Of a stretch of DNA of 64,000 nt, positions 55,717 through 63,980 are shown in pieces (position 1 is the stretch's first letter; each line of letters starts with the position of its first letter). This stretch comes from Bog-473 sp963787485 (GTDB lineage Bacteria; Actinomycetota; Acidimicrobiia; Acidimicrobiales; RAAP-2), in assembly GCA_963787485.1 (NCBI GenBank), contig CAWBDF010000001.1, positions 184,830 through 248,829 on the forward strand. The letters are read 5' to 3'. The notes below the pieces were generated by a model. It did not search any database, was not told the DNA's origin, and saw only the letters and a list, made by a program, of their open reading frames with translations. Position numbers and translations under genes: made by a program.

Positions 55717-56467
55717 CGCCACCACCACCCCCTTCCGCTGGACGCGTCCTCGTCCTCCAACACCATCCGGACGAGGATCCGGGCGCGCTCGGACCGATGC
55801 TCACCGACGCTGGACTTACCATCACCACCGTCGAGCTCGATCAGGGTGAGCAGATCCCTGCGTTGGACGCGTTCGACATGCTCGTCGCCATGGGCGGGCC
55901 GATGGATGTGTGGCAGGAGAGCCGAACATCCATGGCTGGTCACGGAGAAGGCTGCCATCCGGCACTGGGTCACCGAGCTGGACCGCCCCTATCTCGGGGT
56001 CTGCCTGGGTCACCAGTTACTGGCAGACGCCCTCGGCGGGACCGTCGGGCCGATGGCAAGAACCCGAGATCGGTGTCGTGGAGATCGGCCTGACACCAAA
56101 GGGCCTGTTCGACCCCGTCTTCGGCCACCTCCCCGAGGTCATACGAGGCCTGCAGTGGCACGGGGCCGCGGTGGAACGACCTCCGCCGGGCGCCGCGGTC
56201 TTGGCCGGCAACGATCACTGTGCCGTCCAGGCGCTGCGCGTCGGTACGCGGGCGTGGGGCGTCCAATTCCACGTCGAGGTGGAGGCGTCCACCATTCCGA
56301 AATGGGCCCAGGTGCCCGAGTACGAGGACGCGCTGGCGCGCACGGGTTCCAGCGCCGCCTCCTTGGAGCAGGCCGTGCGGACCAATCTCGAGACCATGGC
56401 CACGACAACTCGGACGCTGTTCCAGGGGATCGTGGGATCGCTCGTCGGCATCACTGTTCCCCAATGA
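55713..56467 (+). CDS. class I glutamine amidotransferase-like protein (two frame breaks)
   Basis: About 250 residues after correction. A catalytic Cys lies in YLGVCLGHQLLADALGG and the His/Glu pair in WGVQFHVEVE, so the triad is complete. Frames change near 55920 (after VWQE) and 56061 (after GGTVGPMA), each by one extra base, with the family signature continuing in each next frame. GMP-synthase-type C26 domains release ammonia from glutamine; relatives such as PuuD hydrolyse gamma-glutamyl amides. Standing between two GS homologues, a gamma-glutamyl hydrolase role is attractive but inferred. GTG start 55713. Confidence 0.75.
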
Positions 56468-57849
56468 CACCTGACGCCAAGTCCGCCGACAGCTCAGCTG
56501 GTGCCCGACATCGTGCAGCAGGCGGTGCGCGACAGAACGGTGGCTGACTGGCTTCAAGAGTCCGGGCTCGGCGTCGTCCACCTAGGCATCTTCGACGCCT
56601 CCGGCGTACTCCGCAGCAAGCGGCTGGAGCTCGAGCGCCGCCCGGCGCGCCTTCGAGGAGGGCTGGAGCTTCATCGACGCCATCCAGTGGTGGGGGGCCG
56701 ACGACGCGGTCTGGCGGCCGGCAGGCGCGGGCAGCCAACCCGCCGAGGTCGATGTCGCATCCGGACGTCCGTATCCGTTCGCCGACGACTCGGCGGTCTT
56801 CCTGGCCGAGTTCGCGCCGCCGTTGCGCGAGCTCTCCCCCCGGCACCAGCTGCAGCGGATGGTGGCGATGGCCGACACCGCCGGCCTCGGCGTCCGCGCT
56901 GGCTGGGAGTTCGAATGCATCGTTCTCGACCCTCAGGACTCCCGATCCGGGATGGACCGAGCGCGCGCCCCTCGCCCCCGCCATGGAGGCGAACCACTGC
57001 TGGTCCGCCCTGACCCCCGCCATCGAGGACGAAACACTTGGGCGGCTCGTCGCCACGCTGACCGCCGGTGCCGTACCGGTGGACCACGTGTGCGCAGAGT
57101 TGGGACCGGGCTGCCTGGAGATTGCGACGGCGCCCGAGGATGCGGTGCGCTCCGCCGATTCGGCCGCCCTCGCCAAGCTCTACACCAAGGCGTCGTTCGC
57201 TGGTAGCGGCCGCAAGGCAACCTTCATGGCGCAGCTCGGGTCCGGGTTTCCCGGGCTCGGCGGCCACCCCAGCCTGTCGCTGCACTCCCCCGTCGACGGC
57301 ACGCCGCTCCTCTGCGACGAGGCCGGGGTGCTCTCAAAGACGGGGGCGCAGGCAGTGGCCGGGGTCGTCGCGCTGCTGCCCGAGCTCATGGCGATGGTCG
57401 CCCCGTACCCCAACTCGTACCGTCGTCTCGGGCCGGGAAACTGGGCGCCCACGACCGCGACCTGGGGGGTAGGTAACTACAGCTGTGCGCTCCGGGCGGT
57501 TCTCCAACATGAGTCGCCACGCTTGGAGCTGCGGATCCCGGGTGCCGATACGAGCCCGCACCATTGCCTCGCCATGTTCCTCGGTGCTGCGCTTTGGGGC
57601 ATCGAAGAACGCCTCGACCCGCCCCCGCCCGTCATCGCGCCTGCTGACGGTCGTGATGCCGGAGGTGGACCCGCCCTTCCGCGCGATCTTCTCGACGCGG
57701 CGGACCGCTTCGAGAACAGCGAGGCAGCCCGCACGCTCTTTGGACCGGCCTTCGTGGAGCACTACGCGGCCGCTCGTCGAGCCGAAGCCGCCGCCTGTCA
57801 TCGCTTCGTCTCGACCGAGGAGCGGGAGCGCTACGTCGACTATGTCTGA
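56464..57849 (+). CDS. divergent glutamine synthetase homologue 3 (three frame breaks)
   Basis: About 460 residues if extra bases near 56494, 56640 and 56955 are removed; the total then returns to the frame of ATG 56464, which overlaps the amidotransferase stop. Recognisable GS segments: VVHLGIFDASGVLRSKRLEL, AGWEFECIV (metal Glu), CAELGPGCLEIATAPEDAV, NSYRRLGPGNWAPT and the tail LELRIPGADTSPHHCLAMFL. The usual H-x-H-x-SLW is changed to HPSLSLHSP, and the HEDA motif is HVCAELGPG. It is thus the most altered paralogue and may have a new substrate or be a non-catalytic partner. Confidence 0.72.
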
Positions 57850-58783
57850 GGAAGAAGGCCCTGGTGGCAGCTCATTTGTGCTGACCGACGATCAGGCCGA
57901 TGCCTTCGCGCGCGACGGCTTCGTGGTCGTGGAGCGCCTGATCGACCCCGCCCTGGCCCGTCGCGCTCTTGAGCGTTACGAGGACCTCTTCTCGGGCCGC
58001 TTCGAAACAGGGCTCTATCCCGACGAATGGAACTGGCAGCCGGGTGTCCACCGTCCCGACCTCACGCGCCAGATCTGTAACGGCTGGAAATCTGATCGCG
58101 ATATCGCCCAAGTCGTGTTACGGCGCGATATCGGACGTGCCTGCGCCCGACTCGGGGGGTGGCGCGGCGCGCGCCTCAGCCAGGACAATGTGCTGTGGAA
58201 GCCGCCAGGCGGCAAGGCCCTCGGTTTCCACCAGGATTCGAGCTACGAACAGTGGGCCGTGCCCTCTGAATGGGTCAGCTGCTGGATCGCCCTCGAGGAC
58301 ACCACGGCAACCCAGGGCACGGTCGAGTACGTGCGCGGCTCGCACCGCTGGAGCCGCTGGGGAATGATCGAGAAGTTCCACGGCCCCGATGACCCCCATG
58401 CCGACCTACGCCGGGCGGCTGCGGCCCACGGAATCGAGCCCGAGTTCGTGCCGGTCGAGGTCCCTGCAGGTGGCGGCGCCTTCCACGACGGCTGGACCTG
58501 GCACGGCTCAGGCGTCAATCGCTCCAATGCGCCGCGGCGCTCCCTGGTGGCCCACTGCATGTCCTCGGATGCGCGGTTCCACCCCGAGACGACGGGGTAT
58601 CTCTACAGCCGCTACAAGCGCTTCGGCGACGAGACCATGGACGAATCGTTCTTCCCGATCACGTGGCAGCAAGACGGCTACCGGTCGACCTTTCTCGAGC
58701 CCTATCTAGACCGACGGGTCGGATGGGCCGGGGGCAACGCCAACGCCGACCGGGCGGCAGGAACACTGACGCCAGTCAGTTGA
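57842..58783 (+). CDS. phytanoyl-CoA dioxygenase family (Fe(II)/2-oxoglutarate) oxygenase
   Basis: About 313 residues, double-stranded beta-helix oxygenase. The metal triad is His-x-Asp in GFHQDSSYE (near residue 130) and a distal His in WTWHGSGVN (near 220); Arg in RRSLVAHC would bind 2-oxoglutarate. Family members hydroxylate many substrates, among them N-methylated and choline-type molecules as well as phytanoyl-CoA. ATG 57842 overlaps the GS3 stop. It ends the plus-strand arm and overlaps the convergent USP gene by 8 nt. Use of 2-oxoglutarate ties it to nitrogen metabolism only indirectly. Confidence 0.85.
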   Translation: MSEEEGPGGSSFVLTDDQADAFARDGFVVVERLIDPALARRALERYEDLFSGRFETGLYPDEWNWQPGVHRPDLTRQICNGWKSDRDIAQVVLRRDIGRACARLGGWRGARLSQDNVLWKPPGGKALGFHQDSSYEQWAVPSEWVSCWIALEDTTATQGTVEYVRGSHRWSRWGMIEKFHGPDDPHADLRRAAAAHGIEPEFVPVEVPAGGGAFHDGWTWHGSGVNRSNAPRRSLVAHCMSSDARFHPETTGYLYSRYKRFGDETMDESFFPITWQQDGYRSTFLEPYLDRRVGWAGGNANADRAAGTLTPVS

Positions 58784-59273
58784 CGGCCGAGCGATCGTCG
58801 ACCGTCGTCGGGACGATCAGCTCCAGCTCGCGAGCGGCGTTGTCATGCGCCATCTGCAACGGCGCAGGAGCGGTCAGCACCGGCAGTCCGGAAATGTTCG
58901 TCACGCGCTCGCGAAGGCCGGCGCCCCCAAACCGGGAGAACCAGCGGCGCCGCTTCGATCCGAGGACGATGACATCAGCGCTCCAGCCGTTGGCGGCCTC
59001 GGCGATGCGGTCGGCGATGGTGAAGCAATTAGCGAGGTAGTGGACGCCATCGGCCGGCACCCCCTCACTGCGGAGATAGCCAACGGCTCCATCAACGATC
59101 TGCATGCTTTCGAGCTCGGTCTCCGAGGCGTACCCGCGCCCGCCCACGAGGAGCTCGTTGACGTGAATGACCCGGACAGAAGAGCCGAAGCGCCGAGCGA
59201 GTGCGGTGGCGAAGCTGACTGCGGTCTCACCGGACTGGGTGCCGTCGACGGCCAACAGAATTCGAGTGAACAT
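58776..59273 (-). CDS. universal stress protein family
   Basis: A 165-residue protein with the USP fold: ILLAVDGTQSGETAVSFATA (ATP-binding Asp) and DVIVLGSKRRRWFSRFGGAG; the later glycine loop is unusual because RRRWFSRF stands where most members have a shorter turn. ATG 59273. Transcribed towards the amine cluster, with GTTAAC and AACAATGTTTCC elements in its upstream region. Confidence 0.8.
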   Translation of the reverse strand: MFTRILLAVDGTQSGETAVSFATALARRFGSSVRVIHVNELLVGGRGYASETELESMQIVDGAVGYLRSEGVPADGVHYLANCFTIADRIAEAANGWSADVIVLGSKRRRWFSRFGGAGLRERVTNISGLPVLTAPAPLQMAHDNAARELELIVPTTVDDRSAVN

Positions 59274-59307
59274 CGGAGATCACCTCCTGCTGGTGGTCCA
59301 TCGGTTC

Positions 59308-59331
59308 AACAATGTTTCCTCCATGTTAACA
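59308..59331. promoter_or_regulatory. shared cluster motif upstream of the USP gene
   Basis: AACAATGTTTCC (59308-59319), nearly identical to AACAACGTTTCC at 54289, followed by TGTTAACA (59324-59331), a perfect palindrome also found near 48328 and 54227. Located 35-58 nt upstream of ATG 59273. Suggests co-regulation with the GS genes; no binding evidence. Confidence 0.45.
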
Positions 59332-59566
59332 CTGCCCGATTGGAGTCGGGGCGGAGTTCCTGTCAAAAATCCGTAAACGGCCAAGCCCGATCATTCGAGC
59401 GCTCAGAACGCCCAAGGGCCCAGGTCAGGCCCACACGGGGGCCCAACGGCCTCTCGGGGCGGCGCCTGAGCCCATTTGGGCCGGTCATCGGGTGCGAGTG
59501 CCGGCGAAAGCCGTTTGAGGGGTGTATCGGCGCCAATCAGCTCCGAATGAGTTGTCATTGGTGGCC

Positions 59567-60466
59567 ATGTCCCGCCTGAGACAGGCTGTCTCCGCGTATC
59601 CCGAGCTGCTCATCGTGCTCGCGGCCGCCACAATCGGTCTGACGGTTCAGCGACCGCTGGCCTGGTTGATCTCACACAACGGCATCAATGCCTTGCTTAT
59701 CGTCCTCGTGTTCTCGACGGCGGTCACGATCGAGCCGGCGGCCCTGCGTCGAGCTGCCGCATCGTGGCGACCCCTGGTCATCACCCTGATCGTCGGGGCG
59801 ACCATCCTGCCGGCGCTGTCGTGGCTCGTCTCGCGAATGGTAAGCGGAGGATCGCTACGCGATGGGGTGATGTGCGTCGGGCTGGCACCGTGCGAGATTG
59901 CATCCGTGGCTACGACGGCCATGGCCAAGGGCGAGGCGGCCTTATCTGCAGGCATCCTCATTGGATCGACCGTCGTCACCGTCGTGATCGCCGGCCCGAT
60001 AATTGCCCTCGAATCGGGACATGCCTCGGTGCACCCTGCCCACATCGTCGTCAATCTGGTCCTGGTGGTTGCCATGCCATTCGCCGTCGGTCTGGCCGCG
60101 AGAGCGATGAGGCCGCTCGGAGACCGAGCGGAGCGGGCTGCCCTGACTGTCGCCACCGTCAGTGTCGCCGCCCTTGTGGGCTTGATTGCCGCCGAAATTC
60201 ACTTCAGCGCTCGATATGTCGCGGTCGCCGGGTCGCTGTTCCTGTTCTTAGTTGCTTCCATCGTGATCGCCAGACTCGTCGGATGGTCGTTGCCACGGCC
60301 CAGCTCCTCGTCCATCCTGCTCACCACCTCGATGAGGGATTTCGCCATCGCTGCCGGATTGGCAACAGCCGCGTTCGGGGCGTCTGCAGCGGCGCCGCTC
60401 GGTATCTACGGCGTTCTTGTGTTGCTGTGGGGGACCGGTGCTGCTGGATGGCTACGTAAACGGTGA
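59567..60466 (+). CDS. BASS-type sodium symporter family protein
   Basis: About 299 residues with nine or ten transmembrane helices. The motif segments LAPCEIASVATTAMAKGEAA and TSMRDFAIAAGLATAAFGAS fit the bile acid:sodium symporter fold, where the crossing helices bind Na+. ATG 59567 is preferred to a GTG at 59522. Substrates of this group include organic anions and keto acids. Link with the amine cluster is unclear. Confidence 0.75.
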   Translation: MSRLRQAVSAYPELLIVLAAATIGLTVQRPLAWLISHNGINALLIVLVFSTAVTIEPAALRRAAASWRPLVITLIVGATILPALSWLVSRMVSGGSLRDGVMCVGLAPCEIASVATTAMAKGEAALSAGILIGSTVVTVVIAGPIIALESGHASVHPAHIVVNLVLVVAMPFAVGLAARAMRPLGDRAERAALTVATVSVAALVGLIAAEIHFSARYVAVAGSLFLFLVASIVIARLVGWSLPRPSSSSILLTTSMRDFAIAAGLATAAFGASAAAPLGIYGVLVLLWGTGAAGWLRKR

Positions 60467-60637
60467 TGAGATTGCGATGGGCCTATCCGCACCCGCATAT
60501 CCCCCATATGCGATTACACGGGTGATCTAAGGAACGATCAGCGCGCAGCGGGCTCGCTCACTCAGTCTGCCGCAGGCGCCGATGGCCGATAATACATTTG
60601 GAGGTGCTGAGCTGCGCGGTATTGTGGTGGGCCTGTG

Positions 60638-60675
60638 CAGGTCCGGTTGATCCTTGATGAATCAGGTCCGGTTGA
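60638..60675. repeat. 13-bp direct repeat at the IS end
   Basis: CAGGTCCGGTTGA at 60638-60650 and again at 60663-60675, 25 nt apart. Such paired copies near the element end are likely transposase-binding sites. Confidence 0.6.
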
Positions 60676-60699
60676 GGCTTACCACCTCGTTTCGATGTT

Positions 60700-61425
60700 C
60701 TAATGCCTTTCGGCCTTTTTCTTTCTCACCTCCCTTCTGGTGGTCCGCAGGACGTTCTTGATCAGTTCGGGTCCGTCCCACACCTCGAGCAGGTTCTCGA
60801 GGATGCGGACGTCGACGATGTGGCCACCACGTTGCTTGCCGACGGAGAAGACCTGGTTGGACACCGAGATCGTCCCGTTCACCGAGACGGTGCGGTTGAC
60901 CCAGCCTTCGCCTGAGCGATCCTCGGTGACGACGCGGAGGTCCGCGGACAGATCAGGGACGGCGCGGTCCTGTGCCGCCCCGAAGCGCTCGGCCGGGGTC
61001 GCCATGGCGATGCCTTGGTGGGGACGCTCGGTGTTGTAATCGTGCACCCAGGTGTCGAGCTCTTTTTGGGCGATGAGCAGGGACGGGAAGATCTGGCCAC
61101 CCAAGAACTCTTGGCGCAGCGTCCGGTGGAAGCGCTCGATCTTGCCCGTGGTCGTCGGCGAGGCCGGCGCGGTGAGGCGGTGGACAATGCCGTTGTCCCG
61201 GCAGATCTTGTCGAAGAGGACTTCGGTTGGGGTCAGGCCGAAACGGTTGGTGAAGACCTTGCCATTGTCCGTCAAGATTTCCTCGGGCACGCCGTGACGC
61301 TCGAGGGACTGGGCGAAGAAGCCGCAGACGGCGCGACCGGTGGCTCGGGCCATGATCCCTGCGCAGACGCAGAAGCGCGAGTGGTCGGGTTCTCGTGGTC
61401 CAGCGGGGCTTGGCGCACTGAGCCG
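60700..61425 (-). pseudogene. IS481 transposase, N-terminally truncated
   Basis: The C-terminal two thirds of an integrase-type transposase (rve fold). The DHSRFCVCAGIMARATGRAV segment, ILTDNGKVFTNRFG (second catalytic Asp) and TTTGKIERFHRTLRQEF (catalytic Glu) are present, then NTERPHQGIAMATPAERF. The N-terminal helix-turn-helix and the first catalytic Asp (WQxD) are missing: upstream codons in any frame show no match. Inactive. The 3' end at 60700 reads RREVRKKKAERH. Confidence 0.8.
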
Positions 61426-61489
61426 AAGAACAGATCGACCTCGAGGGCGATGAGCATTTGATTCTCGTGTGCACGACCAGTTGGCGAAA

Positions 61490-62216
61490 TCAGGCCCCCG
61501 CGGACTGACCACCGTCGATGTGCAGGACAACTCCCGTGACAAATGAGGCTCGCTCGAGATAGAGGATTCCCTCGACGACGTCGCTGATCTGACCGACTCG
61601 GCCCAGCGGATGAAGCTCTGCGAGACCTTCATACGACACTGGATCGAAGGCGGGGTTCTGTATGACCCCGAGCGAGACCGCGTTGCACCGTACACCTCGC
61701 GGACGCGTACTCGATAGCGAGCGAGCGCGTTACGGCCGCCAGACCACCCTTGGTGAGCGAGACGAGAGCAGATGGATTCTCGCTCTCGGCGTGGTCGACA
61801 AGGCTCGTCGTGAGATTCACGATGTGGCCACCCGAATCCTGGGTGAGCATCTGGCGGATGACGGCTTGCGTGACATGGAAGAACCCGGTCAGATTCACAG
61901 CCGTGATCGCCAAATAGTCCTCGAGTGTGTAATCGGTAAACGGCTTACTGATGAAGATCCCAGCGTTGTTGATCAGGCTGTCGATACGCCCGAACCGATT
62001 GACCGCCTGATCAACGATCATCTGGGCGGTCTCGACTTCGGCAATGTCACCCCTCACCGTGAGAAAGTCGGACGCGCCGGAGGGTTTGATCGATCGCGAC
62101 ACGCCCACGACCGCATATCCGGCCTCCCGGAAGCTTTCCGCAGCGCCGGCGCCGATGCCTTGAGACGCTCCGGTCACCACCGCGACCTTGCGTGAGGCGT
62201 GGGATGCGGCGCTCAT
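61490..62216 (-). CDS. short-chain dehydrogenase/reductase (frame broken near 61694)
   Basis: About 241 residues after correction. Rossmann motif VVTGASQGIGAGAA, NNAGIF and VNLTGFFHVTQAV are standard. The catalytic region reads SALVSLTKGGLAAVTRSLAI: Lys is present but Val stands at the usual Tyr, as in a subgroup with the motif SALASLTKGG. The end VSLGVIQNPAFDP ... FVTGVVLHIDGGQSAGA resumes one frame over after an extra base near 61694. ATG 62216. The IS remnant abuts its 3' side. Confidence 0.8.
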
Positions 62217-62403
62217 CCGACGAGGTATCCCTCGCCGATCACATCATCGCTCTCGCGTCCTCCGACACCGACGAGCATGTGGGGAGCGCCGACGCTCGCT
62301 TCAAAGGGATAGATCAGGTCGAGTATTCGACCGGGAAGACGGCTGTTCACGACAGCACTTCCGATGTGGTCTCGTTCGCTTGCCTGGCCAAGTCGGAAGG
62401 CAA
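62217..62403. other. intergenic region, 187 bases
   Basis: Between the SDR and the reductase below; AT content is higher than average. No frame with family similarity. Confidence 0.4.
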
Positions 62404-63039
62404 TTAGGCCCCAACGACCAGGGATCGTGCTTGCGCCGAGCTCACCACAAGATCATGAAGGTCGCCGCCCACCTCGAGTCGCCTCGACTGCTCGATCCCG
62501 CCGATCCTCAGGGGCTCGAAGCCCGCCGTCCGGATCAAGGACTCGACCTCGTTGCGCCCACGGTCGACCTCGGACACGTAGAACAGAACCGCGCGCTCGG
62601 GCGACCGGTGGCTCGAGGACTCGAAGAGATCGGCCGACATGGTGCCGAACGCAATGACAAATGGCGTCCCGGCCGGCAACCACCCTGCGACGACCTCGCC
62701 CGATGACTGACCTTCGGGCAGGAGTCGTACGACGTTGCCTTGTGCGTCGAGTCCGACCGGATTGCTCGGAACTACGAGACACGCCTCACTCAGCGCGTCG
62801 GCGATCTCGTCGATGACGTCTTTCAATATGGAAAACCGGAGCGCAAGAACAACCGCATCGGCTCCCTTCAAAGCAGATCGGTTGTCGGCGGCGACGGACG
62901 CCGCTTCGCCGATTGCCGCCGCCAGCTTTCGAGCTGACTCCTTGTCGGCGCTCGAGAGCTGCAGGGTCTCGCCGCCCGAAGCAAGCTGGCGGGCTATGGC
63001 CGATCCGATGCCTCCGGTGCCGATGATTGCCGTGGTCAT
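62404..63039 (-). CDS. NADPH-dependent F420 reductase-like / NAD(P)-binding oxidoreductase
   Basis: About 211 residues. N-terminal dinucleotide motif AIIGTGGIGSAIARQLASGG, then VVLALRFSILKDVIDEIADA, VVPSNPVG and VIAFGTMSADLF match the F420:NADP oxidoreductase (Fno/YrpG-like) group. The GxGxIG loop and missing catalytic Tyr distinguish it from SDRs. ATG 63039; codons further upstream in frame are in the gap to the next gene. The true acceptor may be F420 or another flavin. Confidence 0.72.
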   Translation of the reverse strand: MTTAIIGTGGIGSAIARQLASGGETLQLSSADKESARKLAAAIGEAASVAADNRSALKGADAVVLALRFSILKDVIDEIADALSEACLVVPSNPVGLDAQGNVVRLLPEGQSSGEVVAGWLPAGTPFVIAFGTMSADLFESSSHRSPERAVLFYVSEVDRGRNEVESLIRTAGFEPLRIGGIEQSRRLEVGGDLHDLVVSSAQARSLVVGA

Positions 63040-63071
63040 GATCGAGATCTTCTCCGCGTCAGGATTCTCGT

Positions 63072-63980
63072 TTAGGATTTGCTTGATGGCCAGTGGTCGG
63101 GGGACCAATCCCCGTCCGGATCCGTCGTTTGTCCCACCTCTATGAGATGACCATCGGGATCTCGGAGGTAACAACGGATCTCGTACTGGTGCTGCTTGGG
63201 CGGGGTCAGGAACTGTGCACCGCGCGCGCTCCATTCGGCGTATACGGCATGCATGTCCGTTACCCGGATATTGAGGAAGCTGCTGACCCGGTTGAGATCA
63301 CGGGGCGTTTCCAGGGTGACCTCCGGCTTGTCATCGGTCGGGCCCCCGCCGCCGTTGATGATGACCCAACTGTTCGGCAGTTGGACGTACGTCAGCCCTC
63401 CGGGTCCGGAGAACGCGAGTCTGCCCCCGAGCACATCGGTGTAGAAGTGCCGGGAGCGCTCGACGTCGTCTGAGACGATGAAGTGAGCCAGCACAATTCC
63501 CTCAGGGGGCGGCGGTAACTCATCGGTGGACGTGCCCGATGGCCAGTGATCGGGCACCCAGTCCCCCTGCGGGTCGGTCGTCTGCCCCACTTCGATCAAG
63601 TGACCATCGGGATCACGGATGTAGCAACGGATCTCGTACTGGTGCTGCTTCGGGGACGTCAGGAACTGAGCACCCCGCGCGCTCCATTCGGAGTACACCG
63701 TCTCCATGTCCTTGACCCGGATGTTGACGAAGCTGCTCACCCGATTCGGGTCGCGCGGCGTCTCCAAGGTGACCTCCGGCTTGTCGTCAGTCGGACCTCC
63801 GCCGGAATTGATGACGATCCAACTGTTTGACAGGGCGACGTTTGTTGGCCCTCCGGGGTTGGAGAAGGCGACCCGGCCCCCAAGGACTTCGGTGTAGAAG
63901 CGCCGAGAGCGCTCGACGTCGTCCGACACGATGAAGTGGGTGAGCAATATATCTTCTTTGGGTGACGGGACATCGGCCAT
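63072..63980 (-). CDS. glyoxalase-fold (VOC) protein with tandem-duplicated domain
   Basis: A 302-residue protein made of two VOC domains, residues about 8-145 and 160-300. They are strikingly alike: both contain HFIVSDDVERSR, GGGPTDDKPEVTLETPRD, EWSARGAQFLT and YEIRCY-RDPDGHLIEVGQTT. Each has possible metal ligands (His early; Glu in LIEVGQ). Divergent VOC pairs are common in dioxygenases and glyoxalase I, but near identity suggests a recent duplication. ATG 63980. Substrate unknown. Confidence 0.85.
   Translation of the reverse strand: MADVPSPKEDILLTHFIVSDDVERSRRFYTEVLGGRVAFSNPGGPTNVALSNSWIVINSGGGPTDDKPEVTLETPRDPNRVSSFVNIRVKDMETVYSEWSARGAQFLTSPKQHQYEIRCYIRDPDGHLIEVGQTTDPQGDWVPDHWPSGTSTDELPPPPEGIVLAHFIVSDDVERSRHFYTDVLGGRLAFSGPGGLTYVQLPNSWVIINGGGGPTDDKPEVTLETPRDLNRVSSFLNIRVTDMHAVYAEWSARGAQFLTPPKQHQYEIRCYLRDPDGHLIEVGQTTDPDGDWSPDHWPSSKS

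Larger units (their letters stand above)
60634..61470 (-). mobile_element. 5'-truncated IS481-type insertion element
   Basis: Remnant of an IS481-family element: a transposase fragment and one probable end (TGTGCAGGTCCGGTTGATCC, starting at 60634) with the TGT typical of the family. The other end is missing; family similarity stops at about 61425, close to the 3' end of the SDR gene at 61490. It looks like an old insertion that has lost its transposase N-terminus. Confidence 0.65.

Noticed and set aside
49194..57849. Programmed ribosomal frameshifting in glxB, glxD and the GS/GATase genes
   Set aside because: No slippery heptamer with downstream structure was seen, several breaks occur per gene, and homologues do not need them.
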